DNA from: Azospirillum sp. TSH64
GTDB lineage: Bacteria > Pseudomonadota > Alphaproteobacteria > Azospirillales > Azospirillaceae
NCBI RefSeq assembly: GCF_003116035.1
Contig: NZ_LGQW01000015.1
Coordinates: forward strand, 7,148,038-7,200,606
Reading direction: 5' to 3'
Length of the DNA: 52,569 nt
Shown: positions 34,825 through 44,000 of the stretch, one piece after another
Layout: every line of letters begins with the position of its first letter
Position numbering within the stretch: position 1 is the first letter of the stretch
Program-made: the position numbers and the translations under genes
Notes under the pieces: model-generated
Database searches by the model: none
Seen by the model: the letters and a program-made list of their open reading frames with translations, nothing else
Told to the model about the DNA's origin: nothing

Positions 34825-36230
34825 AGCCGCTTCCCCTGCTGACCCGCAAGCGGGCCGCCAGCCCCACCCTGCCCTCCGCCCTGGCCTCCGGCATTCCCCC
34901 CGGCCTCAACCTGGGCGGTGCGGCAGCGGCACCGGCGCTGCCCTTCGCCGCCGCCACGGCGCCGGAGAGCGAAAGCCGCTTCGGCGACGGGCTGTTCGCC
35001 GTCAGCGTCGCCGCCTTCCTGGCCGCGGTTGGCTGGGCCTCCATCGCCGAACTGAACGTCTCCAGCAGCGCGCCCGGCGACGTGGTGCCGCTGGCCTACA
35101 ACCAGTCGGTCCAGCATTTCGAAGGCGGCATCGTCCGCGACATCCTGGTGCAGGAAGGCGATTCGGTGAAGGCCGGGCAGGTGCTGGTCGAACTGGACCA
35201 GACCAAGACCCGCGCCGATCTGGAAGAGCTGAGGCTGCGCCTCGGCTCGCTTTCCGCCGACATCGCCCGGCTGGAGGCCGAAGTGACGCGGCGCGACGGC
35301 ATCGACTTTCCCGAGGCTCTGACCCGCGAGCGGCCGGATCTGGTGGCGCAAACCCGCGACCTGTTCCGCGCCCGGCGCGACAGGCTGGCCTCCGACATCG
35401 ACATCCAGCGCCAGGACATCGTCCAGCGCGAGCAGCAGATGGCCGCCGTCCGCGCCCGCATCTCCGGCTCCCAGGTGGCGCAGGGGCTGATCCGCGAACA
35501 GCTGTCGATCAGCGAGAGCCTGCTGAAGCGCGAGATCACCAACCGCATGAAGCATCTGGAGCTTCTGCGCGACGACGCCCGCATCACCGGCTCCATCGCC
35601 GAGGATCGCGCCACCCTGGCCCAGGCCGAAGCGGCCCTGGCGGAGGCGCGCAGCAAGCTGGTGTGGATCGGCCGCAAGTACGAGGAAGAGGGCCGCAACG
35701 CGCTGGACGAGGCGCGGCGCAACCACAATGAACTGTCGCAGCGGCTGACCCGCTACCAGGACGGCCTGGACCGGTCCAGCATGCGGGCGCCGATGGACGG
35801 CATCGTCAAGACGCTGGCTGTCTCCACCAAGGGCGCCGTCGTCAAGGCCGGCGAGACGGTGGTGGAGCTGGTGCCGCGCGACGGCAATCTGGTGGTGGAC
35901 GCCCGCCTGCCGGTGCAGGACATCGGCTATGTCCGCACCGACCAGCCGGTGGTGGTGACGCTGGCCGGCAGCGACGGCTCGCGCTTCGGCCATATCGAGG
36001 GGCGGGTGCGGACGATCAGCCCCGACACGCTGCTCGATGCCAACAAGCAGTCCTACTACAAGGTCCGCGTCGAGCTGCCGGTGACCCGCTTCGACTATGG
36101 CGGCAAGACCTACGAGCTGTTCCCCGGCGTGCGGGTGACCTGCAGCATCCTGACCGGGCGCCGCACGATCCTCGACTACGTCTTCTCGCCGGTCCTCAAC
36201 GGCCTCCAGCACGCGATGCAGGAGCGGTGA
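34821..36230 (+). CDS. HlyD family periplasmic adaptor of type I secretion
   Basis: A 469-residue membrane fusion protein: a cytosolic N-terminal segment (about 55 residues), one transmembrane helix (GLFAVSVAAFLAAVGWASI), the lipoyl half FEGGIVRDILVQEGDSVKAGQVLVELD, a long coiled-coil hairpin (about 120-330) and the second lipoyl half RSSMRAPMDGIVKTLAVSTKGAVV, then a beta-barrel domain. This is the PrtE/LapC-type layout. It links the ABC protein to TolC. Confidence 0.94.
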   Translation: MKPLPLLTRKRAASPTLPSALASGIPPGLNLGGAAAAPALPFAAATAPESESRFGDGLFAVSVAAFLAAVGWASIAELNVSSSAPGDVVPLAYNQSVQHFEGGIVRDILVQEGDSVKAGQVLVELDQTKTRADLEELRLRLGSLSADIARLEAEVTRRDGIDFPEALTRERPDLVAQTRDLFRARRDRLASDIDIQRQDIVQREQQMAAVRARISGSQVAQGLIREQLSISESLLKREITNRMKHLELLRDDARITGSIAEDRATLAQAEAALAEARSKLVWIGRKYEEEGRNALDEARRNHNELSQRLTRYQDGLDRSSMRAPMDGIVKTLAVSTKGAVVKAGETVVELVPRDGNLVVDARLPVQDIGYVRTDQPVVVTLAGSDGSRFGHIEGRVRTISPDTLLDANKQSYYKVRVELPVTRFDYGGKTYELFPGVRVTCSILTGRRTILDYVFSPVLNGLQHAMQER

Positions 36231-36276
36231 GGATGGCTGCGATCATGAGACTTCTCCCTCTCCCGAGGACCACCCG

Positions 36277-39200
36277 ATGCTGAGTTCGCTCCAGCCCCGT
36301 TCCCGGCAGCCGCTGCGCTGGTCGCACATGACCAAGAAGGCGCGCTTCGCCCTGATCCTGGCGGCGGCGATGCTGGTCACCGTTCTGGTGTCGCTGGTGG
36401 TGCGCGCCGGCTTCCTCGGCGAGCGCGCCGGGGAGCCGCTGGCGCTCGCCGTGGTGGGGCCGCTGAGCGGACCGGACGCGGCGCTCGGGCTGGCGCTGCG
36501 CAAGGGTGCGGCGCTGCGGGCCGACACCATCAACGCGGCCGGCGGCATCGGCGGACGCCCGGTCGAGGTCAGGCCCTTCGACGACGAGGGTGACAAGGGC
36601 AAGTCGCTGGAGATCGCCCGGCGCATCGCCAACGACCCGGCAATCGTCGCGGTGGTCGGCCACACGCCGGACGCCACCGACAGCGCCGCCGCCATCTATG
36701 CGCAGAAGAAAATCCCGCTGATCGCGCCGCGCCCGCTGGTCCGCCCGGCGGACGGCGCACCCAGCCCATGGCTGTTCAGCATCGGCTTCGACCGCACCCA
36801 CGAAATCCGCTTCCTCGCCAACTATGTCCGCAACGTGGTGGGCGAACCGACCGTCGCCATCATCCGCGAGGACAGCGAGCAGGCGGCGTCCCTTGCCGGC
36901 CAGTTCGACAGCATCCTCCAGCGCTTCGGCACCAAGCTGGTCAACCAGTGGACCTACGCCCCCGGACGCGGTGGGGCCGGCGCCCTGCCGGCGCTCGCCC
37001 AGGCGGTGAAGGAGCGGATGCCGACCGGCGCCATCGTCGTCATCGGCTCGGCGGTGGACAGCGCGCGCGTGGTGGTCGCCCTGCGCGACGTCGGCGTGCG
37101 CAACCTGATCGCCGGCAGTTCGGAGATGGCGACCGCCGCCTTCCGCACCGAGATCGTCGCCCAGACGCAGGCGAACCCCAAGGCGCTGACGCCGGAGGCC
37201 TACGGCCATGGCCTGCTGGTCGCCTCGCCGGTGCTGTTCGACACGGCGAACGAGCGGGCACAGCGCTTCTACGGCCAGTATGTGAAGCGCTTCAACGCCG
37301 TGCCCGACTGGGCGGCGGCGCTGGGCGCCGACGGCGTCGACCTGATCGCCGGCGCCATCGCCGCGGCACCCGTGGGCGCCGGCAAGCCCGACGGCGACGC
37401 GCTCCGCCTCGCAATCGCCGGCCATGACCGTGCCGAGACCGCGGTCCAGTCGACTGCCGGAACCTGGACCTTCGACGCCCGCGGGCAGGCGACGCTGCCG
37501 GTGATGATGGCGACCTACAACGGCCTGAATCCGGTGGCGGCGCTGACCCAGCTGCAGCCGATCCGCGAGGCCGGCGTCTCCAACTTCCTGGAGGAGGTGC
37601 AGCGCGGGCGGGCGCTCTACGTCAACGACCGCTTCATGTACAAGACGGACGTCATCTACACCGGCGTCCAGCTGCACGAGATCCGCGACCTGAACCCGGA
37701 CGCCAACGAAGCGACGCTGAACCTGACCATCTGGTTCCGCTACCGCGGCGCCTTCAACCCGGCCGACGTCGTCTTCACCAACGCGGTCAAGCCGGTGGAG
37801 CTCGGCAAACCCTACCGCGAGGAACGCGGCGAGGTGACCACCTACGTCGCCTACCGGATCGAAGGGCGCTTCTCGCTGAACTTCTCCGACCAGCGGCCGC
37901 CTTACGGCAGCCATTCCGTCGGCGTCAGCTTCCGCCACCGGACGCAGAACCGCAACACGGTGATGTTCGTCACCGACGTGCTCGGCATGTCGCTGGTGAA
38001 CACCAATGACTTCGTCGAGAAGCTGAAGGCGATGGCCGCGGCGGAAACCGCGTCGGCCGCCGACCTCAGCCTCGCCGACCGCTTCCGCCGGGCGCTGGAA
38101 GGGGAGAGCGAAAGCTCCACCCTGCTCGACCAGCTGCGCGCCAAGCGGGTGCTGGCCCCGTCGCCGGGCTGGCGGCTGTCGCGCGCCTGGATCTCCCAGG
38201 ACGTCACCAGCGTCAGCAGCGAGGGTGATCCCAACTATGTCGGCTTCGGCCGGCCGCAGCCGGACTTCTCCCGCGTCGATTTCGGCGTGGTGGCGACGCC
38301 GGACGCACCTGCGGCGCGCGACTTCATCCACCGCGACTTCTTCGTCTACATCGCCATCTTCAGTGCGGTTCTGGCGGTCTTCGCCGCCTTCATGGACCGG
38401 CGCGACCGCGGCCAGTTCTGGAAGATCCAGACGCTGTTCATGCGCATCCTGTCCTGGCCGCTCCTGCTGATGTCGGCCGGCAACATCGTGCTGGACCAGG
38501 CGGTGGCCTCGCTGCCGGCGAGCGGCATCGCCATGGTGGTGAACGGCATCAACGTGCTGTGGTGGATCGTGCCGGCCATCCTGGCCGACCGCACGCTGGA
38601 ACGCTTCGTCTGGACCCCGCTGGAGATCCGCACCCAGCGCCGCATCCCGGCCATCGTCCGCCGCTTCTCCACCCTGATCGTCTTCGGCTTCGCCGGCTGC
38701 GGCATCATCGCCTTCGTGCTGAAGCAGCCGATCACCAGCCTGCTAGCGGCCTCCGGCCTCGTCGGCATGGTCATCGGCCTCGCCATCCAGGCCAACATCG
38801 CCAACGTCTTCTCCGGCATCATCCTCAACATCGAGCGGCCGTTCCAGATCGGCGACAGCATCCAGATCACCGACGTCGTGCGCGGCGTCGTGGTCGACAT
38901 GACATGGCGGACGGTGCGGGTGCGCAACGTCGCCGGCTTCATCGTCGCGATGCCGAACGCCAAGGTGTCGGAAGCCACCGTCGTCAATTTCAGCTCGGTC
39001 GAGCGCGTTTCGATGAAGCTGGAATATTTCGCCGATGCGCGTCACGACCCCGGCCGGATGGGCGGCCTGCTGACAACGGCGCTGCGCGCCACCGACCGGG
39101 TGATGCCCAGCGACACCGGCGGGCTGCCCTTCGTCCGCTATGACGGCTTCCGCGCCGTCAACGGACAGTGGCTGTGCAAGTACAACCTGTTCTTCTGCGT

Positions 39201-39366
39201 CCAGGACCACGAAGCCAGCTTCGCCGTGCCGGAACTGGTCTGGCGCTCGGTCTACCGGACGCTGGCCGACGCCGGCATCGACCCGACCCCGCCCGACCTG
39301 CTGGAGGCGGGCGCCGCCGCCGCGGTCGTCACCGCCGCCATCCCGCACGCGACCGTTCCGGCATGA
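36277..39366 (+). CDS. Periplasmic-binding-protein / Cys-loop-like domain / MscS channel fusion
   Basis: A 1029-residue membrane protein. A membrane anchor (about 24-47) precedes a type 1 periplasmic binding domain (about 52-420: LALAVVGPLSGPDAALG, NAAGGIGGRPVEV, PDWAAALGADGVDLIAGA). Residues about 455-688 form a beta-rich region (YTGVQLHEIRDLN, LTIWFRYRG, RFSLNFSDQRPPYGSHSVGV, GWRLSRAW, DFSRVDFGVV) whose order resembles the ligand-binding domain of Cys-loop receptor channels; this resemblance is my reading and unproven. Four to five helices follow, then the MscS pore helix and beta domain: ASGLVGMVIGLAIQANIANVF and NIERPFQIGDSI. It looks like a ligand-gated member of the MscS family in the inner membrane. 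Start 36277 follows gagga; the gap after hlyD is only 46 bases. Confidence 0.88.
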   Translation: MLSSLQPRSRQPLRWSHMTKKARFALILAAAMLVTVLVSLVVRAGFLGERAGEPLALAVVGPLSGPDAALGLALRKGAALRADTINAAGGIGGRPVEVRPFDDEGDKGKSLEIARRIANDPAIVAVVGHTPDATDSAAAIYAQKKIPLIAPRPLVRPADGAPSPWLFSIGFDRTHEIRFLANYVRNVVGEPTVAIIREDSEQAASLAGQFDSILQRFGTKLVNQWTYAPGRGGAGALPALAQAVKERMPTGAIVVIGSAVDSARVVVALRDVGVRNLIAGSSEMATAAFRTEIVAQTQANPKALTPEAYGHGLLVASPVLFDTANERAQRFYGQYVKRFNAVPDWAAALGADGVDLIAGAIAAAPVGAGKPDGDALRLAIAGHDRAETAVQSTAGTWTFDARGQATLPVMMATYNGLNPVAALTQLQPIREAGVSNFLEEVQRGRALYVNDRFMYKTDVIYTGVQLHEIRDLNPDANEATLNLTIWFRYRGAFNPADVVFTNAVKPVELGKPYREERGEVTTYVAYRIEGRFSLNFSDQRPPYGSHSVGVSFRHRTQNRNTVMFVTDVLGMSLVNTNDFVEKLKAMAAAETASAADLSLADRFRRALEGESESSTLLDQLRAKRVLAPSPGWRLSRAWISQDVTSVSSEGDPNYVGFGRPQPDFSRVDFGVVATPDAPAARDFIHRDFFVYIAIFSAVLAVFAAFMDRRDRGQFWKIQTLFMRILSWPLLLMSAGNIVLDQAVASLPASGIAMVVNGINVLWWIVPAILADRTLERFVWTPLEIRTQRRIPAIVRRFSTLIVFGFAGCGIIAFVLKQPITSLLAASGLVGMVIGLAIQANIANVFSGIILNIERPFQIGDSIQITDVVRGVVVDMTWRTVRVRNVAGFIVAMPNAKVSEATVVNFSSVERVSMKLEYFADARHDPGRMGGLLTTALRATDRVMPSDTGGLPFVRYDGFRAVNGQWLCKYNLFFCVQDHEASFAVPELVWRSVYRTLADAGIDPTPPDLLEAGAAAAVVTAAIPHATVPA

Positions 39367-39380
39367 GCAGGAGCATCCCG

Positions 39381-39800
39381 ATGACACGCCCCCTCCGCCG
39401 GCCCCTCCTCCGCCGCCTCTGCCGCCGCCTTTGCCAATGCATCACCGCGGCGACGCTGCTGCCGGTCCTGCTCGCCGGGTCGGCCTGCGCGCCCTTCGGC
39501 AGCGAAAAGTCCGCCGCGATCCTAGAGCGGGTGGGCGACGGCGATTACGACGTCGGCATCCGCTACCCGTCAAAGCGCACCCGCTACGTCATGATCGTCG
39601 AGGAGGACGAGGAGTCCTTCGCCCTCGCCAACCGCCCCGTGACGGGCAGGGCTGCCGACGGCACCGCGCCGGCTCCGGCAGCAGAACCGGCCGCCCCGCA
39701 GCAGAACGACCGGGTGCTGACCCCCTGCACCGGGGCGGCAGGCAACTGGTACCGCCACACGCCGGCCGGCTATGTCTGCGCCGGCGGGGCGGGCGGCTGA
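39381..39800 (+). CDS. Small predicted lipoprotein of unknown function
   Basis: A 139-residue protein. A strongly basic N-terminus and hydrophobic stretch lead to LLAGSAC, an imperfect lipobox with Cys36 as the likely lipidated residue. The mature part has an acidic segment (MIVEEDEESFALANRP), an Ala/Pro linker and a short C-terminal module with two Cys (LTPCTGAAGNWYRHTPAGYVC) that could form a disulfide. ATG 39381 is preceded by aggag at suitable spacing; ATG 39363, overlapping the channel stop, is the alternative. I do not recognise a family. Two bases separate it from the TssJ-like gene. Confidence 0.75.
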   Translation: MTRPLRRPLLRRLCRRLCQCITAATLLPVLLAGSACAPFGSEKSAAILERVGDGDYDVGIRYPSKRTRYVMIVEEDEESFALANRPVTGRAADGTAPAPAAEPAAPQQNDRVLTPCTGAAGNWYRHTPAGYVCAGGAGG

Positions 39801-39802
39801 CC

Positions 39803-40279
39803 ATGAAGCGCACGGCTCTGACAATCGCCCTGCTGCTCGCCGGCTGCGCCGCCGACGGGTCCAATCGGCGCGTCGCGGATGGCGGGACGGATCCGGCCCC
39901 GGTGCTTCGCATCGTCGCCGATGCCGAGGCCAACGGACGGCGTCCGGTGGCCGTCGACGTGGTCCGGGTGGCCGACGGCGCCCTGGCGCGCCGGGTCGGC
40001 TCGCTCGACGCCGCAGGCTGGTTCCGCGAGCGGGCGGCACTGAACGGCGAGGCCGCCGGGCGGATCGCCATCGCGTCCTGGGAGCTGGTACCCGGCCAGA
40101 GCGTGATCCTGCGCAGCCTTCCCCCCTTTGCCGCCGCCCCCACCGCAACCATCGTCTTCGCGCGCTACGGCATGCCGGGGGTTCACCGCCAGTCGCTGGA
40201 CGGCGTGAGCGCGCTCGACATCCGGCTGGGGCGCGACGGCTTCACCGTGGCTCCGTTGCCGAAGGACACCGCACCGTGA
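39803..40279 (+). CDS. TssJ-like outer-membrane lipoprotein
   Basis: A 158-residue lipoprotein with a good lipobox (ALLLAGC, Cys15). The mature part follows the TssJ pattern of a small beta-sandwich: RIVADAEANGRRPVAVDVVRV (as in NxxxxGRPxPVxVRxYQL of TssJ), then a Phe-containing loop (WFRERAAL), ELVPGQSVIL (TssJ: ExxLxPGxxxx), and a closing beta segment with IVFARYG. In type VI secretion TssJ anchors TssM at the outer membrane. Position immediately before TssL- and TssM-like genes supports the call, which otherwise rests on a diverged pattern. Confidence 0.68.
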   Translation: MKRTALTIALLLAGCAADGSNRRVADGGTDPAPVLRIVADAEANGRRPVAVDVVRVADGALARRVGSLDAAGWFRERAALNGEAAGRIAIASWELVPGQSVILRSLPPFAAAPTATIVFARYGMPGVHRQSLDGVSALDIRLGRDGFTVAPLPKDTAP

Positions 40280-41037
40280 CCGTCCGGCCCGCCCCCTCGC
40301 CCTCCGCATCTCCGGCCGCCGCCGCAGTCGTCACCGCCGCAGTCACGACGAGTGCCGCCGGTCCGGGCGTCCTGGCCCTTTTCCGCGCCTTCCATGCCGA
40401 CCTGCTGGCCGCCTGCGCGCAGGACCAGGCCCCGGCCGGTTCGGTGGCCGAGCGGCTGGTCGCAATGCTCCACGGCATGAGCGCCTCGGCGACCGCCCAG
40501 GGCCCGGCCGCCCATGGCACGGTGGTGAAGGCGGCCTTCGCGATGGCGATGCTGGCGGACCGGGCGCTTGCCCAGGTGAAGCCGGCGGACGCCGTCGTCG
40601 CCGGACGCCTGTTCGGTACGAACGCCACCCTGCAAACCCTGTTCGTCCAGGCCGACGACCTGATCCGCCAGGGCGCCAAGGCCGACCGCGGGCTTGCCGC
40701 GGTTTATCTCGCGGCCCTGGCGCTGGGCTTCCCCGACGATGCCCAGGCGGCGGCGCGACGCTCCCCGCTGCACCGGATCGTCACCGGCAGGGAGGGCGGA
40801 ACCGAGCAGCCGCAGGCCGGCCTCGCCAGCCGGCGCGCCTACGATCCGCCGATGGGTGCGGTGGCCGGCGGCTTCCGGCCGTCGGCGCGGCGCTGGTGGG
40901 TGGCGGTCGGCGGCGTGGCGGCTCTGTTCCTGCTGGTGTCCCACCTGCTGTGGTCCACCGCCGTCAACGATCTCCAGCGTGACCTGCGCGGCGCCCGGTC
41001 CGCGGTCGAGGATATGGGGCAGTCATGGTCCTACTGA
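40276..41037 (+). CDS. TssL/DotU-like inner-membrane protein
   Basis: A 253-residue protein starting at a GTG that overlaps the TssJ-like stop (GTGA). After an Ala/Pro-rich N-terminus, residues about 30-165 form a helical cytoplasmic domain with the DotU-like order AFAMAMLADRALAQ, LFGTNATLQTLFVQADDLI and GLAAVYLAALALGFPDD. One transmembrane helix (about 207-225, WVAVGGVAALFLLVSHLLW) precedes a short periplasmic tail, which is the tail-anchored topology of TssL. The typical acidic residues and Gly-Phe-x-Gly motif are only partly kept. It overlaps the TssM-like gene by 13 bases. Confidence 0.75.
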   Translation: MTVRPAPSPSASPAAAAVVTAAVTTSAAGPGVLALFRAFHADLLAACAQDQAPAGSVAERLVAMLHGMSASATAQGPAAHGTVVKAAFAMAMLADRALAQVKPADAVVAGRLFGTNATLQTLFVQADDLIRQGAKADRGLAAVYLAALALGFPDDAQAAARRSPLHRIVTGREGGTEQPQAGLASRRAYDPPMGAVAGGFRPSARRWWVAVGGVAALFLLVSHLLWSTAVNDLQRDLRGARSAVEDMGQSWSY

Positions 41038-44000
41038 TCCTGACGATTGAACTCGTGATCTCCAGCATCGGTTCGGTCATCGGCTGGATCCTGTCCTTCG
41101 TCTTCGCCTATCTGCCCTTCCTGCTGGCGGCATTGCCGCTCTACATCCTCTATCGGGTGGCACGGTCGGTCTGGCCGACGCTGCGCAGCCGGCTGCGCCG
41201 CGCACGCAAGCCCGCCAAGGCTGCGGCCCGCACCAAGGCTCCGGCGCGCAAGCCCATGCCGTCCTCGGCGCTCCATGTGCGGGCGGAGGCGCCGCCGCCG
41301 TCGAAGGCAGCCGCCGGCAAGCCGCCGCTGGCCCGCACCTACAATGAAGGGCTGGACATCCTGGCCCGGCAGATGCGCGGTCCCCTGCGGCGCGGCGACA
41401 TTCCCTGGTTCCTCGCCTTCGGCGTCGGCGGCCCGGCACTGCTCGCCACCGACTCGACCCATGTGCGCTGGCCGGAGGACGGCAACACCGAGAACGGCTG
41501 CTGGTGGTTCTGCGAAGGGGCGGCGATCCTGCATGCCGGCGCCGATTCCGCCGACGGCACGAAACTGGACGCCTCCTGGCCGTCGCTGGTCGCGGCGATC
41601 CGCAAACGGCCGATGCGCCGGCCGCTAGACGGCATCCTGCTGCTGGTCGGCGCCGACGAACTGCGCGCCGCGGCGGAGCGCGAGGCACCGCGCCGGGCGC
41701 TTGCCAAGCGGGCGGAAGCCCTGCGCGCACGGCTACGCGCGATCCGCGACGATCTCGGCATGGTCTGCCCGGTGCATGTGGCGGTGGTGCGCGCGGAGTC
41801 CCTCGACGGCTTCGGCGACCTCTGCGCGACGATCCCCACGGCCATGCTGGACAGCGTTCTGGGATGGACCAGCCCGCATGACTGGCTGGCGCCTTTCGAG
41901 CCCGCCCGCGTGGCGGAAGCCTTCGACTCCATCCAATCCGACCTCGCCCTCCTGGAGGCCGACGCGCTCGCCGGCGTGACCGCCGCCGGGGCCGCCTGCG
42001 TGCGCCTGCCGCTTCTCCCGGCCTCGCTGGAGACGCTGCGCCATCCGCTGGCGCTGTTCCTGGACGGCGCGCTGGGGGGCGACGAAGCGTCCGAACCCTT
42101 CCCGCTGCGCGGCATCGCCCTGACCGGCGCCTGTGCGACTGCGACGGGAGGACGCCGCCCGGCCTTCGCCCGCGACCTGCTGCCCGGCCGCGCCTTCGCC
42201 GAACCCGGCTATGGACGCCCGTCGGAAGCCGCCTTCCTGCAAGGCCGCCGGCATCGCCGGATCGCGCAGGCCGCGCTGGCCGCCTCCGTGACGGTCCTGT
42301 CGGTCGCCGCGTGGCAGGGCTTCGCAGGCGTGTCGGCCGGAAGTGCGGCGGTGGCTGCACCGGTTGCCGACCTGCGGCGGGCGCTGCTGTCACGCGACGC
42401 CCTCGCCGATGGACCGATGGTGGGCCCGATGGTTGGCCGCGTGATCGCCGCGACCGCGGTGATGGAGCGCGACCGGCTGGTGACGCCGCTGCTGCCGACC
42501 TCGCTGTTCAGCGGGGTCGACGAAGACAAACGGCGGCTCGCTTCGGTCACCCTGCGCCGGGCGGTGCTGCGGCCGATCCGCGACGCCCTGCTGCCCAGCT
42601 CCGCCCTGGCCGACCTGCCGCCGGTCACCAATCCCCGGCGCGTCGAGGATCTGCCGGCCTTCCGCCGGCTTGCCGCCCAGCTCGACCGCATCGGCGGCCG
42701 GCGCGGTGCGCTGGAGCGCTACGACCGTTTCCGCCGCAACAGCGGGTTCGACGAGTTGCTGGCGCTGGCGGAAAGCGTCTACGACGCCGTGCCGCGCCCG
42801 CCCATCGCGGCGACAGACGGCTTCATCACGCGCATCGCCGCCGGTGCCGATCTTCCCAACCTGGATGCCAGGACCATCGCGGTCGCCCTGCGGGCGGAAT
42901 CGGTGCAGCTCGCCGCTCCCCTCGCCGAGGAGCTCTACACCCGCAATCCCCTGCGTCTGCGGGCGCAGGCCCTGGCCGACCGGCTGCGCGATCTCCCGGA
43001 AACGCCGACCGCAGAGGATGTCGCGGACCTCGGCCGGCTGGTCGATGCCGTCAGCGAGGCCGCCGGCTGGCCGATTGCCGCCGCCTTGCAGGACCCCGCA
43101 CGCGGCCTGCCGGATGCCGTCAAGCTGGCGCTCCAGAAGGCGGCGATGGCCGACCTGCCCGGCCGCGACACCACCGACCGCATCACCGAGGCGCTGTCCA
43201 CCGCGGCCACCGCGGCGCGTGCCGCCGTGCTGGCGCTCGACACCCCGTCGGCCGGACGCCTGCTGACCAGCGGCGAAGGCGGCGCACTGTCCCTGAACCC
43301 TGCGGTCGCCGCCCTGCCGGCGCAATTGGTCGCTGCCGTGGCGGTCAAGCCCGCCGACGAGCCGCCGCCGGCCAAAGCCGCCGCTTCCGAAAGCAAGCCC
43401 GCGGCTCCCGCTCCGGCGGCGGCGGTCGTCGAGCAGCGCCCCGCACTGCCTGCTCCTGTGGCCGCTCCTGTGCCGGCTCCCGAGCCCGTTGCCGCACCGC
43501 CCAAGCAGGTTGCGGTCGCCAGCCCGCCGCCTGCGCCCTACGAGGCTTCCCCGCCGGCCCGGCTGCCCCCGCTGCCGCCATTGCCGTCCCTTCCAATCCT
43601 TCCCGCGGAACCGGCGACGCCTGCGGCGCCTGCTCCCGAGGCGGCGGTGGCGAAGCTCGATGCCGTATTCTCCCAATCGCTGGCCGGACGCTTCCCCTTC
43701 GTCCGCCCCGATCTTGCCCGCGGCGCGCCGGATGCCGATCCCAAGGATGTCCGCCGCTTCTATGAGCAGCTCGACGAGAACCGGGCGGCCGTCATGAGGA
43801 CGGCGACGCCCGAAGTCGCGGCCTTCCTGGAGAAGATGGAGGCGGTGCGCCCCCTGTTCGATGCGGTCTCCCGGTCCGCGCCGGTCAGTGTCCGCTTCAG
43901 CTACGGCACCAACCGGGCGCAGGAACTGGGGGCGGAGCACATCATCGACTGGTCGGTGCGGTCGGGGACCAGTGCGGTCGGCGCGTCCGCCGGTTCCGAC

